DNA of 6,223 bases. Origin: JBBPZA01 sp038330095 (GTDB taxonomy: Bacteria > Actinomycetota > Thermoleophilia > Solirubrobacterales > Solirubrobacteraceae). The position numbers were made by a program, and so were the translations under genes. Below the pieces are notes generated by a model that did no database searches, had not been told where the DNA came from, and saw only the letters and a program-made list of their open reading frames with translations. Below, piece by piece: positions 1-5,951 of the stretch; the stretch's first letter is position 1; each line of letters opens with the position of its first letter. Location of the stretch: NCBI GenBank assembly GCA_038330095.1, contig JBBQNQ010000131.1, positions 1 through 6,223 of the forward strand, read 5' to 3'.

Positions 1-702
1 GTCGCGCTTCTTGCGAAAGACGTCCAGGCACTTCTGGGCGAAGGACGCGTCGCCGACGGCGAGCACCTCGTCGACGAGCATGACGTCGACGTCGGCCTCG
101 ACCATGACGGCGAAGGCGAGGCGGACCATCATGCCCGAGGAGTAGTTCTTGAGCTTGAGGTCGACGAACTCCTCGAGCTCGGCGAACTCCAGCACGGAGT
201 CCAGCTTGGTCGCCGCCTCGCGGCGGGTTAGGCCGAGCATCACGCCGTTGAGCGCGACGTTCTCGCGCGCGGTGAGCTCGGGGTTGAAGCCGACGCCCAG
301 CTCGATGAACGGGGCCAGCCGTCCGGCTATGCGGATCGTCCCGGCGTCCGCGCGGTAGATGCTGGAGAGGATCTTCAGCAGCGTGCTCTTGCCCGATCCG
401 TTGCGCCCCACGATCCCGAAGAACTCGCCCTGGCGCACATCGAAGGAAATTCCCCGCAACGCCCGCAACTCCCGATACTCCATCTTGGAGAACGGATGGG
501 TGAAGCGCTCCTTGAGGGTGTCCATCTTGTGCTTGGGGATCAGGAAGGTCTTCTCGAGGTCGCGCACCTCGATCAGCGGCGGGCCGAACTCGCGTTCGCG
601 GCTCGAAGCCCCCGCGGCAGCCGGGGCGTCGTCGTCGGTGAAGAGCGAGTCGGGCACGTTTAGAAGGAAAGCTTCGGACGGTCTCGGGCCGCGCGTCGGC
701 AC
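1..702 (-). CDS. Polysaccharide ABC exporter ATP-binding subunit (Wzt/TagH type), 3' end outside window
   Basis: This is the nucleotide-binding subunit of an ABC-2 exporter that would power transfer of a lipid-linked polysaccharide across the cytoplasmic membrane. Seen from GTG at 702: a roughly 50-residue polar N-terminal extension, then IEVRDLEKTF, a LKERFTHPF segment typical of this subfamily, Walker A GRNGSGKST at residues 99-107, the variant signature YSSGM at 187-191 (in place of LSGGQ), and Walker B DVMLVDE ending at Glu212, followed by VLAVGD. The YSSGM and VDEVLAVGD pair is the Wzt/TagH hallmark. The H-loop and any C-terminal carbohydrate-binding domain lie beyond the left edge. The start is uncertain: GTG 702 sits 10 nt after a TATAGT box, GTG 657 is the alternative, and neither has a Shine-Dalgarno sequence. 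The gene is divergent from the adjacent glycosyltransferase, so no permease gene lies immediately upstream. Confidence 0.93.
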   Translation of the reverse strand, partial: MPTRGPRPSEAFLLNVPDSLFTDDDAPAAAGASSREREFGPPLIEVRDLEKTFLIPKHKMDTLKERFTHPFSKMEYRELRALRGISFDVRQGEFFGIVGRNGSGKSTLLKILSSIYRADAGTIRIAGRLAPFIELGVGFNPELTARENVALNGVMLGLTRREAATKLDSVLEFAELEEFVDLKLKNYSSGMMVRLAFAVMVEADVDVMLVDEVLAVGDASFAQKCLDVFRKKRD

Positions 703-712
703 CGAACCGGCA

Positions 713-722
713 ACTATAGACT
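713..722. promoter_or_regulatory. Divergent promoter core with back-to-back -10-like boxes
   Basis: The 27-bp gap between the exporter ATPase and the first glycosyltransferase contains the palindrome CTATAG at 714-719. Read on minus it gives TATAGT (718 to 713), ending 10 nt before GTG 702. Read on plus it gives TATAGA (715-720) and TAGACT (717-722). TAGACT fits the TANNNT pattern and ends 7 nt before ATG 730, the spacing expected if transcription begins at the start codon. No convincing -35 element is visible on either side. The assignment is by pattern and spacing only. Confidence 0.45.
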
Positions 723-729
723 CGAACGG

Positions 730-1659
730 ATGATCGCCTTTGGATGCTCGATCACGCTGCCCGAGGTCTATGAGCTCTACGCCAAGCCCGGGCTCGCGCG
801 CGCGGCCGAGCCGGACTCCGACGTGCTGGCCCTCCAGGCCGCCGGCTCGATCTTCCGCAGTTACAACCTGATGATGGACAAGGCGTCCTCGCTCGAGGAC
901 CTCGAGGCGCTGGTGCTCGTCCACCAGGACGCGGAGATCGTCGACCCTGATTTCTGCGCCAAGCTGCGGGCGGCGCTCGAGGACCCCGAGGTGGCGGTGG
1001 TGGGCTGTGTCGGCGCCACCGGCGTGCGCAGCATCGCCTGGTGGGAGGGCTCGGTGACCTGGAGCTCCATGGTCCGCTGCTATGAGGACCTGCGGGGCAC
1101 CGCGCTCGCCGCGCCCTCCGCCAACGGCGACGGGCGGCCCGCCTACGCGCAGGTGAGCACGGGCGAGGCGCCGCTGGGCGAGGTCGAGACCGTCGACGGG
1201 TTCCTCATGGCCCTGTCCCCGTGGACGGTGCGTAACGTCCGCTTCGACGAGGGGCTGGGCAGGCAGGTGTACGGCTATGACTTCGACTTCTGCGCCCAGG
1301 TCCGGGATGCCGGGCGCAAGGTGGTCGCCGCGGACCTTCAGGCCATCCATCACCGCTCGTCGGGCTTCGTGGCCGACCCCGAGCCGTGGGTACAGGCCTA
1401 CATCCGGGTCGCCGAGAAGTGGGAGGGCAGGCTGCCGGGCGGCGTCGGGCCGGCCGAGGAGGATTGGAAGCAGCGCGGCCGCCGGGCGGAGGCGCAGGCC
1501 GCCGCCGCGCGGCTGCTGGCCAACTCCAAGCAGCTCCAGGCCCATGCCGGGGGCGAAGCCCACGGTCGCCACCTCCAGGCGATCGCCGGCAGCGCGAGCT
1601 GGCGGTTGACCGAGCCGCTGCGCCGCCTCAACGCCCGCCGATCGGGTGGCGACGGGTAG
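730..1659 (+). CDS. StrF-like family 2 glycosyltransferase (paralogue 1)
   Basis: This is a predicted cytoplasmic GT-A-fold glycosyltransferase of the StrF-like group (Pfam Glyco_tranf_2_5 type, recognised from memory). It would transfer a sugar from a nucleotide donor onto a growing surface glycan; donor and acceptor cannot be read from the sequence. Visible in the 309 residues: an N-terminal MIAFGCSIT block, SYNLMMD at 44-50, the acidic HQDAEI at 65-70 after LVLV (DxD-like metal/nucleotide site), WWEGSV at 104-109, VDGF at 155-158, YGYDFDFC at 181-188 and HH at 207-208. A charged Ala-rich helical tail ends in the basic SWRLTEPLRRL (290-300), perhaps a membrane-contacting helix. ATG 730 has no Shine-Dalgarno sequence but follows a -10-like box by 7 nt, so leaderless translation is likely. 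It shares long perfect nucleotide stretches with the paralogue at 2725-3615. The stop is TAG. Confidence 0.9.
   Translation: MIAFGCSITLPEVYELYAKPGLARAAEPDSDVLALQAAGSIFRSYNLMMDKASSLEDLEALVLVHQDAEIVDPDFCAKLRAALEDPEVAVVGCVGATGVRSIAWWEGSVTWSSMVRCYEDLRGTALAAPSANGDGRPAYAQVSTGEAPLGEVETVDGFLMALSPWTVRNVRFDEGLGRQVYGYDFDFCAQVRDAGRKVVAADLQAIHHRSSGFVADPEPWVQAYIRVAEKWEGRLPGGVGPAEEDWKQRGRRAEAQAAAARLLANSKQLQAHAGGEAHGRHLQAIAGSASWRLTEPLRRLNARRSGGDG
898..950 (+). repeat. 53-bp perfect inverted repeat, left copy
   Basis: These 53 bases inside the first glycosyltransferase gene are the exact reverse complement of 3398-3450 in the second. They encode DLEALVLVHQDAEIVDP, which covers the acidic donor-site motif, and every third codon position is identical. 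Both immediately flanking bases differ (G/C on the left, T/G on the right), so the match is bounded precisely. Confidence 0.95.
1026..1055 (+). repeat. 30-bp perfect inverted repeat, left copy
   Basis: This 30-base stretch, encoding the RSIAWWEGSV region of the first glycosyltransferase, is the exact reverse complement of 3293-3322 in the second. It is the second uninterrupted identity tract between the two paralogues and lies 75 bp downstream of the 53-bp tract. Confidence 0.9.
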
Positions 1660-1718
1660 CGGGGATCTACCTCGCTGCCGCGCCCGGGCGGTCGGCGACT
1701 CACACGAGGACCATCCTC

Positions 1719-1724
1719 TACACT
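1719..1724 (+). promoter_or_regulatory. -10-like box TACACT ahead of the methyltransferase
   Basis: TACACT fits TANNNT and ends 11 nt before ATG 1736, in the 76-bp gap after the first glycosyltransferase. The preceding bases (ccccgctctc) contain no Shine-Dalgarno-like purine run, so a leaderless or near-leaderless transcript would fit. No clear -35 is seen. The methyltransferase may therefore have its own promoter, although read-through from the upstream gene is also possible. Confidence 0.35.
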
Positions 1725-1735
1725 GCCCCGCTCTC

Positions 1736-2728
1736 ATGGAGCGTCTCGACCTGAAGATCGATCCCTACGCGAACGACGAGGGCCGTTGGGGCGCCTCGCT
1801 CGCGAACAACGCGGAGCTGATGATCGGCTGCCTGGAGGCGGCCGGGGCACGGTCCGTCGGCGAGGTCGGCGCCTATGCCGGAGACCTCACCGGGATGATC
1901 CTGGAGTGGGCGGCCAGCTCGGACGCGCGCGTCTGGGCGATCGATCCCAGCCCGCAGCCGGAGCTCGTGCAGCTCGCCGAGGAGCACTCCTCCCTCGAAT
2001 TGATCCGCGAGACCAGCCTTGACGCGCTGGGCCACATCTCGCTCCCCGACGCCGTGATCATCGACGGCGACCACAACTACTACACGGTGAGCGAGGAGCT
2101 GCGGCTGATCGGCGAGCGGTCGGCGGGCGCCGACCTGCCGCTGCTGCTGTTCCACGACGTGGGCTGGCCGCATGCACGCCGTGACGACTACTACTCGCCC
2201 GATCTCATTCCCGATGAGTACCTGCAGCCCATCCACGAGGGCGGCGGCCTGTTTCCCGAGGAGGCGGGCGTGCGCTGGGGCGGTCTGCCCTACCGCTTCC
2301 CGGCCGCCAAGGAGGGCGGGCCGCGCAACGGGGTGCTCACCGCGATCGAGGACTTCGTCGAGGCGCGCGAGGGCCTGCGCCTGGCGGTCGTGCCGACGTT
2401 CTTCGGGTTCGGCATCGTCTGGCACCGTGATGCGCCCTGGTCGGATGCCGTCGCCGAGGTGGTCGACCCTTGGGACCGCAACCCGCTGGTGGAGAGGCTG
2501 GAGGCCAACCGGGTCTTCCACCTCGCCACCGTGCACTACCAGATGGTGCAGGCCACCATCGCGATGCAGAAGAACGCCCGTTACGAGGCGCTGCTCAGGC
2601 GACTGCTCGACTCGAGCGCCTTCGGCGTCGCCGAGCGGCTGTCGGGCTTGCGCAAGCGCCTTGGAATCGCGGCCGACCAGTCGGCCGTGTCCAAGGACGA
2701 CGTTCGCCGCGCCCTCCGCGGCGACTAG
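1736..2728 (+). CDS. Class I SAM-dependent methyltransferase
   Basis: This is a predicted Rossmann-fold methyltransferase of 330 residues, probably O-methylating a sugar of the glycan or a lipid-linked intermediate; the substrate is inferred only from its glycosyltransferase neighbours. Visible: motif I VGEVGAYAGD at 41-50 (Gly-rich SAM loop), AID at 68-70 as the likely ribose-binding acid at the end of strand 2, then IIDGDHNY at 108-115 and LLFHDVGWPHARRDDYY at 137-153. The last two are typical of the Methyltransf_24-like group and may bind metal through D, H and D residues. About 100 further residues (230-330) form a mostly helical, charged tail. ATG 1736 is preferred: an in-frame ATG at 1646 would add 30 residues of low-complexity sequence and overlap the upstream gene. 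The 3' end overlaps the convergent glycosyltransferase by 4 bp. The stop is TAG. Confidence 0.85.
   Translation: MERLDLKIDPYANDEGRWGASLANNAELMIGCLEAAGARSVGEVGAYAGDLTGMILEWAASSDARVWAIDPSPQPELVQLAEEHSSLELIRETSLDALGHISLPDAVIIDGDHNYYTVSEELRLIGERSAGADLPLLLFHDVGWPHARRDDYYSPDLIPDEYLQPIHEGGGLFPEEAGVRWGGLPYRFPAAKEGGPRNGVLTAIEDFVEAREGLRLAVVPTFFGFGIVWHRDAPWSDAVAEVVDPWDRNPLVERLEANRVFHLATVHYQMVQATIAMQKNARYEALLRRLLDSSAFGVAERLSGLRKRLGIAADQSAVSKDDVRRALRGD
2725..2728. other. CTAG overlap of two convergent stop codons
   Basis: The palindrome CTAG provides TAG at 2726-2728 for the plus-strand methyltransferase and TAG (2727 to 2725) for the minus-strand glycosyltransferase. The two coding regions thus overlap by four bases, leaving no intergenic space for a terminator. 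The same arrangement recurs at 5948-5951. Confidence 0.97.
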
Positions 2729-3615
2729 CGGCCCCGGCGGGCGTTGAGCCGGCGCAGCGGCTCGGTGAGGCGGAAGCTCACGCTCCCGGCGATCGCATTC
2801 AGGTGGCGCTCCTGGTCGGCCGCACGGGCGTGGGCCTGGAACTGCCTGGACGCGGACAGCAGCTGTGCCGCTCCCGCGTCTGCCTCGGCGCGGCGCGCGC
2901 GCGGCTTCCAGTCCTCCTCGCTCCGGCCCGCGTCCGGCAGGCGGCCGTCCCACTTCTCGGCCACCGCTGCATGGGTCTCCATCCAGGACTCGGGCTCGGT
3001 GACTAGCGTGAGCGAGTGGTGATGGGCGACGCCGAGCTCCGCGACCACCACCTTGCGTCCCGCCTCACGGACCTGCGCACAGAAGTCGAAGTCGTAGCCG
3101 TACAGGAGGCTCAGCCCCTCGTCGAAGCGGACGTTGCGCACCGCCCATGGAGACAGCGCGAGCAGGACCCCGTAGACCGTGTCTACCTCGCCGGTGCTGT
3201 CCTCCCCGGACTGCCCACCGCCGCTCCAGGAGACCATCGGGAGATCGCCGCCGCCGAGCTCGCCATAGCGGCACACGGCCCCGGCTCCCCTGACCGAGCC
3301 CTCCCACCAGGCGATGCTGCGCGCGCCCGTCGCGCCGACGCAGCCGACGACCGCCACGGCGGGGTCCTCGAGCGTCGCCCTGAGCTTGGCGCAGAGCTCA
3401 GGGTCGACGATCTCCGCGTCCTGGTGGACGAGCACCAGCGCCTCGAGGTCGTCGAGCGAGGAGGCCTCGTCGAGAATCAGGTTGTAGCTGCGCGCGAGCG
3501 AGCCTGCGGCGGCGTGCGGGAAGAGCAGCGAGTCGGGCTCGGCGGCGAGGTCGATTCCGCGCTTGGCGTACTTGAAGATCTCGGGAAGGGTGATGGAGCA
3601 GCCGAAGGCGATCAT
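2725..3615 (-). CDS. StrF-like family 2 glycosyltransferase (paralogue 2)
   Basis: This 296-residue paralogue of the enzyme at 730-1659 lies in the opposite orientation and would likewise transfer a sugar in the cytoplasm. It retains MIAFGCSIT, SYNLILD (43-49), HQDAEI (64-69), WWEGSV (103-108), YGYDFDFC (172-179), HHH (198-200) and the basic tail FRLTEPLRRL (281-290). One difference stands out: the VDGF motif of paralogue 1 reads VYGV here, with Tyr148 replacing Asp156 of paralogue 1. TAC is one base from GAC, so donor or acceptor use may differ, or activity may be reduced. ATG 3615 has no Shine-Dalgarno sequence and lies 11 nt after a TACCAT box. The start codon is 11 bp from that of the divergent membrane-protein gene. 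The stop is TAG, overlapping the methyltransferase stop. Confidence 0.9.
   Translation of the reverse strand: MIAFGCSITLPEIFKYAKRGIDLAAEPDSLLFPHAAAGSLARSYNLILDEASSLDDLEALVLVHQDAEIVDPELCAKLRATLEDPAVAVVGCVGATGARSIAWWEGSVRGAGAVCRYGELGGGDLPMVSWSGGGQSGEDSTGEVDTVYGVLLALSPWAVRNVRFDEGLSLLYGYDFDFCAQVREAGRKVVVAELGVAHHHSLTLVTEPESWMETHAAVAEKWDGRLPDAGRSEEDWKPRARRAEADAGAAQLLSASRQFQAHARAADQERHLNAIAGSVSFRLTEPLRRLNARRGR
3293..3322 (-). repeat. 30-bp perfect inverted repeat, right copy
   Basis: Exact reverse complement of 1026-1055, in the WWEGSV-encoding part of the second glycosyltransferase. Confidence 0.9.
3398..3450 (-). repeat. 53-bp perfect inverted repeat, right copy
   Basis: Exact reverse complement of 898-950, in the HQDAEI-encoding part of the second glycosyltransferase. 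The two copies are separated by about 2.4 kb that contains the whole methyltransferase gene. Confidence 0.95.
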
Positions 3616-3626
3616 GGCGGGCCAGG

Positions 3627-3632
3627 ATGGTA
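3627..3632 (-). promoter_or_regulatory. -10-like box TACCAT for glycosyltransferase 2, inside the neighbour's start
   Basis: On the minus strand TACCAT (3632 to 3627) fits TANNNT and ends 11 nt before ATG 3615, the same spacing as the box ahead of the methyltransferase. On the plus strand these six bases are codons 1-2 (ATG GTA) of the membrane-protein gene. There is no convincing -35 and no Shine-Dalgarno sequence before ATG 3615. The call is by pattern only. Confidence 0.35.
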
Positions 3633-5951
3633 GTGAAGCGAGGTCGGGCGCCCTTCGGACCCACGCTCGCGCTCACCGTCACCGCCGCGGCAGGGTGCTT
3701 CCTGCTCGCGATGGCGGTGGTCCTCCTCGTCACCCGCCCGACTGAGTACGCCGGGCTGCTGGCCGGCCTGGGGGAGCAGAACCAGAACGCCAAGACCGGC
3801 CTGTACCTGGCGACGTTCACCGTGATCCTCCCGCTCGCGCTGATCGCGGTGCCGCGCCTGGCGGACGCGGTGGCCACCGGTCCCAACGCGCCCGCGCTGC
3901 CGATCCTGGCCGCCGGCCTGGCCGGCACGCTTGCGCTGGCGATTCTCGCGGTGAAGCTCTCCGGCGCCCTGCCCTGGGGCGACGGCGTCGGCGTGGTCCT
4001 GACCGCCGTCGGACTCTGGGGAGCCGCGGCGTGCGGCGCGCTCGCGCGGGCGCGCCGTCCGCGTCCGTGGCCCGCGCTGCTGAGCTTCGCCCGCTTCGCC
4101 TCCGCCGCGTGGGTCCTGGCGGGCGTACTGGCCTTCGGCGCGCTGCTGTGTGTCGTATCGCTGAGGTCACTCAGCGTGGTCCCCGTCGTGCTGGGGGCGA
4201 TCGCGGTCCCCACCGTGCTCTTCCTGCGCGAACGGCTGCCTCCCCTGACGCTGCGACGGCCGTGGGGCGCGGGCATCGACGTGGCGATCGTCGTCCTGGT
4301 CGTGCTCGCGGTGCCCGACCTCGTGATCTTGATGCCCCACGGGGTGCTGGAGAGCCCATTCAGCGAAACGCGGGTCATCCAGTTCCAGCAGCACTTCCTG
4401 CTGGGGCCGGCCAACCAGGTGCTGGGCGGGGACGTGATGCTGGTCGACACCTCGTCCCAGTACGGAATCGGTTTGATCCTGGCGCTCGTCGCCTGGTTCC
4501 ACGTCGCGCCGATCGGCTACGGCACGCTCGGGCTGTTCGACGGGATTGTCACCGCGTTGCTCTATGCCGCGGCCTACGGCCTGCTGCGGCTGGCGGGCAC
4601 TTCGCGGCTGCTTGCGGCGTGCGCGGTCGCCACCGGGGTCGTGGCGCTGATCTACAACCTGCGCTATCCGGTCGGCGGGCTTCCAGAGCAGGGCACGCTG
4701 CGGTTCGGGCTGCCGCTCCTGGCCATCCTGGCGGGGGTGGTCGCGGCGCGCCGGCCGGGCCGGGCGAGCGTCGCCCGGGGCGGCGCGCTGCTGACGGTCG
4801 CCGTCGCCTCCATCTGGGCGCTGGAGGCCTTCGCCTACACGCTCGTGACGCTCGCCGTCATGGCGTGCGTGCAGGCGTCGCTGCTGCCGGCGGGCCGCCG
4901 CCTGCGGTGGTTGGCAAGGCGCGCGGGCGAGGTGGCGGCCGCCTGCGTGTGCGCGCATTTGATCTTCGCCGGCGCGACGCTCGCGGCCTCCGGTGAGCTC
5001 CCGCACTGGGGGCAGTACCTCACGATCATCCGCAGCTTCCTGTTCGGGAAGCAGGCCCAGCTGACCTTCGCGATAGCGAGGTGGTCGCCGGGCCTAGCGG
5101 TGGGGGCGGCGTACCTCGCGTCGCTCGCGGCCGTGGTGCTGCTCGTCCTGCGGGCGCCCGAGCTGGCACGCCGCGAGAGGCCCTCGGTGATCGCGGTGGC
5201 CGGGACGACGGCCTGGGGCATCGGCCTGTTCAGCTACTTCGACAACCGGTCGGCGACCTTCATCCTCCCCTATGTCGCGCTCCCGGTCCTGCTGGTGGCA
5301 GCCCTGTGGCTGAGCCTTCTGCTGCGCAGCTCGTGGGAGGTGCCACGCGCCGCGCGCCTGGCCGCGCTCGCGCTCGGGCTCTCGGCCGCGGTCCTCGTGC
5401 TCGCCGCGGCGTGGCCCTCGGTCGGCGAGCGGCTGCCGCGCTCGGCCCTCGCGCACGTCGTCCCGGGCGGGGACAGCATGGGCGCGGCATTGCGGCGCCT
5501 GTGGCATCTACCGCCGGTCGACCCGCGTGCGACCCAGGGCGTCCTGCTGCTGCACCGCTACATGCCCGGCCAGCGCCGCAGCCTGGTCCTGATCGTCGGT
5601 GCGCCCGACCTCACGACTGAGGTCCTTCTGCGCAGCCGCCGCGCCAACCTGCTGCCGCTGGGCTGGCCCATCGCCGACAGCTTCGAGCCGTCCGTGCGCA
5701 TCCCCGGCCTGCGTCGGGCCGTCGCGCGGTTGGTGCCCGGGCAACGGCTGCTGATCGACGAGATGGCGTTCCAGGTGCTCGCGGCGCTGAGGGCGCGCCC
5801 GGCTCTCGACCCGCTCACCGACAACTCGCTCGGATTGCGCGAGCCGCTTCAGGCCTGGATCCTGGTCCAGATCGCCAGGCGCTTCGAGCTCCGGCCGATC
5901 AGCCGCCCCGCGGCCGGTCTGACCGTCGTCGAGCTGGTGCCCCGGGGCTAG
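3627..5951 (+). CDS. Polytopic membrane protein, GT-C-like glycosyltransferase candidate
   Basis: This 774-residue protein has roughly 15-17 hydrophobic segments and a C-terminal soluble part. I place membrane spans near 12-36, 58-77, 88-110, 118-140, 155-176, 182-200, 216-235, 280-298, 303-320, 326-343, 358-373, 385-415 (one or two), 435-455, 487-509, 521-537, 543-567 and 576-596. Residues 600-774 carry no clear span. A polar loop at about 244-280 ends in LVDTSSQYG, and a later SYFDNRS (536-542) precedes a span. Acid- and Tyr-Gly-bearing loops between spans resemble GT-C transferases that use polyprenyl-phosphate sugars outside the membrane, but this is architecture, not a recognised family; an orphan transporter or polymerase is possible. 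Start ATG 3627, or GTG 3633, which has AGGA 5 nt upstream. No promoter is evident on plus. The stop TAG overlaps the next gene. Confidence 0.85.
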   Translation: MVVKRGRAPFGPTLALTVTAAAGCFLLAMAVVLLVTRPTEYAGLLAGLGEQNQNAKTGLYLATFTVILPLALIAVPRLADAVATGPNAPALPILAAGLAGTLALAILAVKLSGALPWGDGVGVVLTAVGLWGAAACGALARARRPRPWPALLSFARFASAAWVLAGVLAFGALLCVVSLRSLSVVPVVLGAIAVPTVLFLRERLPPLTLRRPWGAGIDVAIVVLVVLAVPDLVILMPHGVLESPFSETRVIQFQQHFLLGPANQVLGGDVMLVDTSSQYGIGLILALVAWFHVAPIGYGTLGLFDGIVTALLYAAAYGLLRLAGTSRLLAACAVATGVVALIYNLRYPVGGLPEQGTLRFGLPLLAILAGVVAARRPGRASVARGGALLTVAVASIWALEAFAYTLVTLAVMACVQASLLPAGRRLRWLARRAGEVAAACVCAHLIFAGATLAASGELPHWGQYLTIIRSFLFGKQAQLTFAIARWSPGLAVGAAYLASLAAVVLLVLRAPELARRERPSVIAVAGTTAWGIGLFSYFDNRSATFILPYVALPVLLVAALWLSLLLRSSWEVPRAARLAALALGLSAAVLVLAAAWPSVGERLPRSALAHVVPGGDSMGAALRRLWHLPPVDPRATQGVLLLHRYMPGQRRSLVLIVGAPDLTTEVLLRSRRANLLPLGWPIADSFEPSVRIPGLRRAVARLVPGQRLLIDEMAFQVLAALRARPALDPLTDNSLGLREPLQAWILVQIARRFELRPISRPAAGLTVVELVPRG
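5948..5951. other. Second CTAG overlap of convergent stop codons
   Basis: CTAG supplies TAG at 5949-5951 for the plus-strand membrane protein and TAG (5950 to 5948) for the minus-strand glycosyltransferase. This is the same four-base geometry as at 2725-2728. Confidence 0.96.

Noticed and set aside
149..733. Two abutting plus-strand frames opposite the ABC ATPase
   Set aside because: They are antisense to Walker A, signature and Walker B coding sequence and resemble no protein family.
1681..1690. CGCCCGGGCG palindrome as a terminator for glycosyltransferase 1
   Set aside because: It is a 10-bp palindrome with no loop and no following T-run, and its flanks do not pair, so it is not a credible intrinsic terminator.
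1646..1735. Upstream in-frame ATG of the methyltransferase
   Set aside because: It would add 30 low-complexity residues and overlap the preceding gene; the recognisable protein and the -10-like box both support ATG 1736.
1718..2953. Long minus-strand open frame of 411 codons antisense to the methyltransferase
   Set aside because: Its residues are Arg-, Ala- and Gly-rich without domain motifs, and it runs opposite a gene with clear SAM-binding motifs. It is a GC-rich mirror frame.
3398..4450. Minus-strand open frame of 350 codons spanning the divergent gene starts
   Set aside because: It covers the 5' ends of two well-supported genes, is Ser-, Thr- and Arg-rich and has no recognisable fold. 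It is a compositional shadow.
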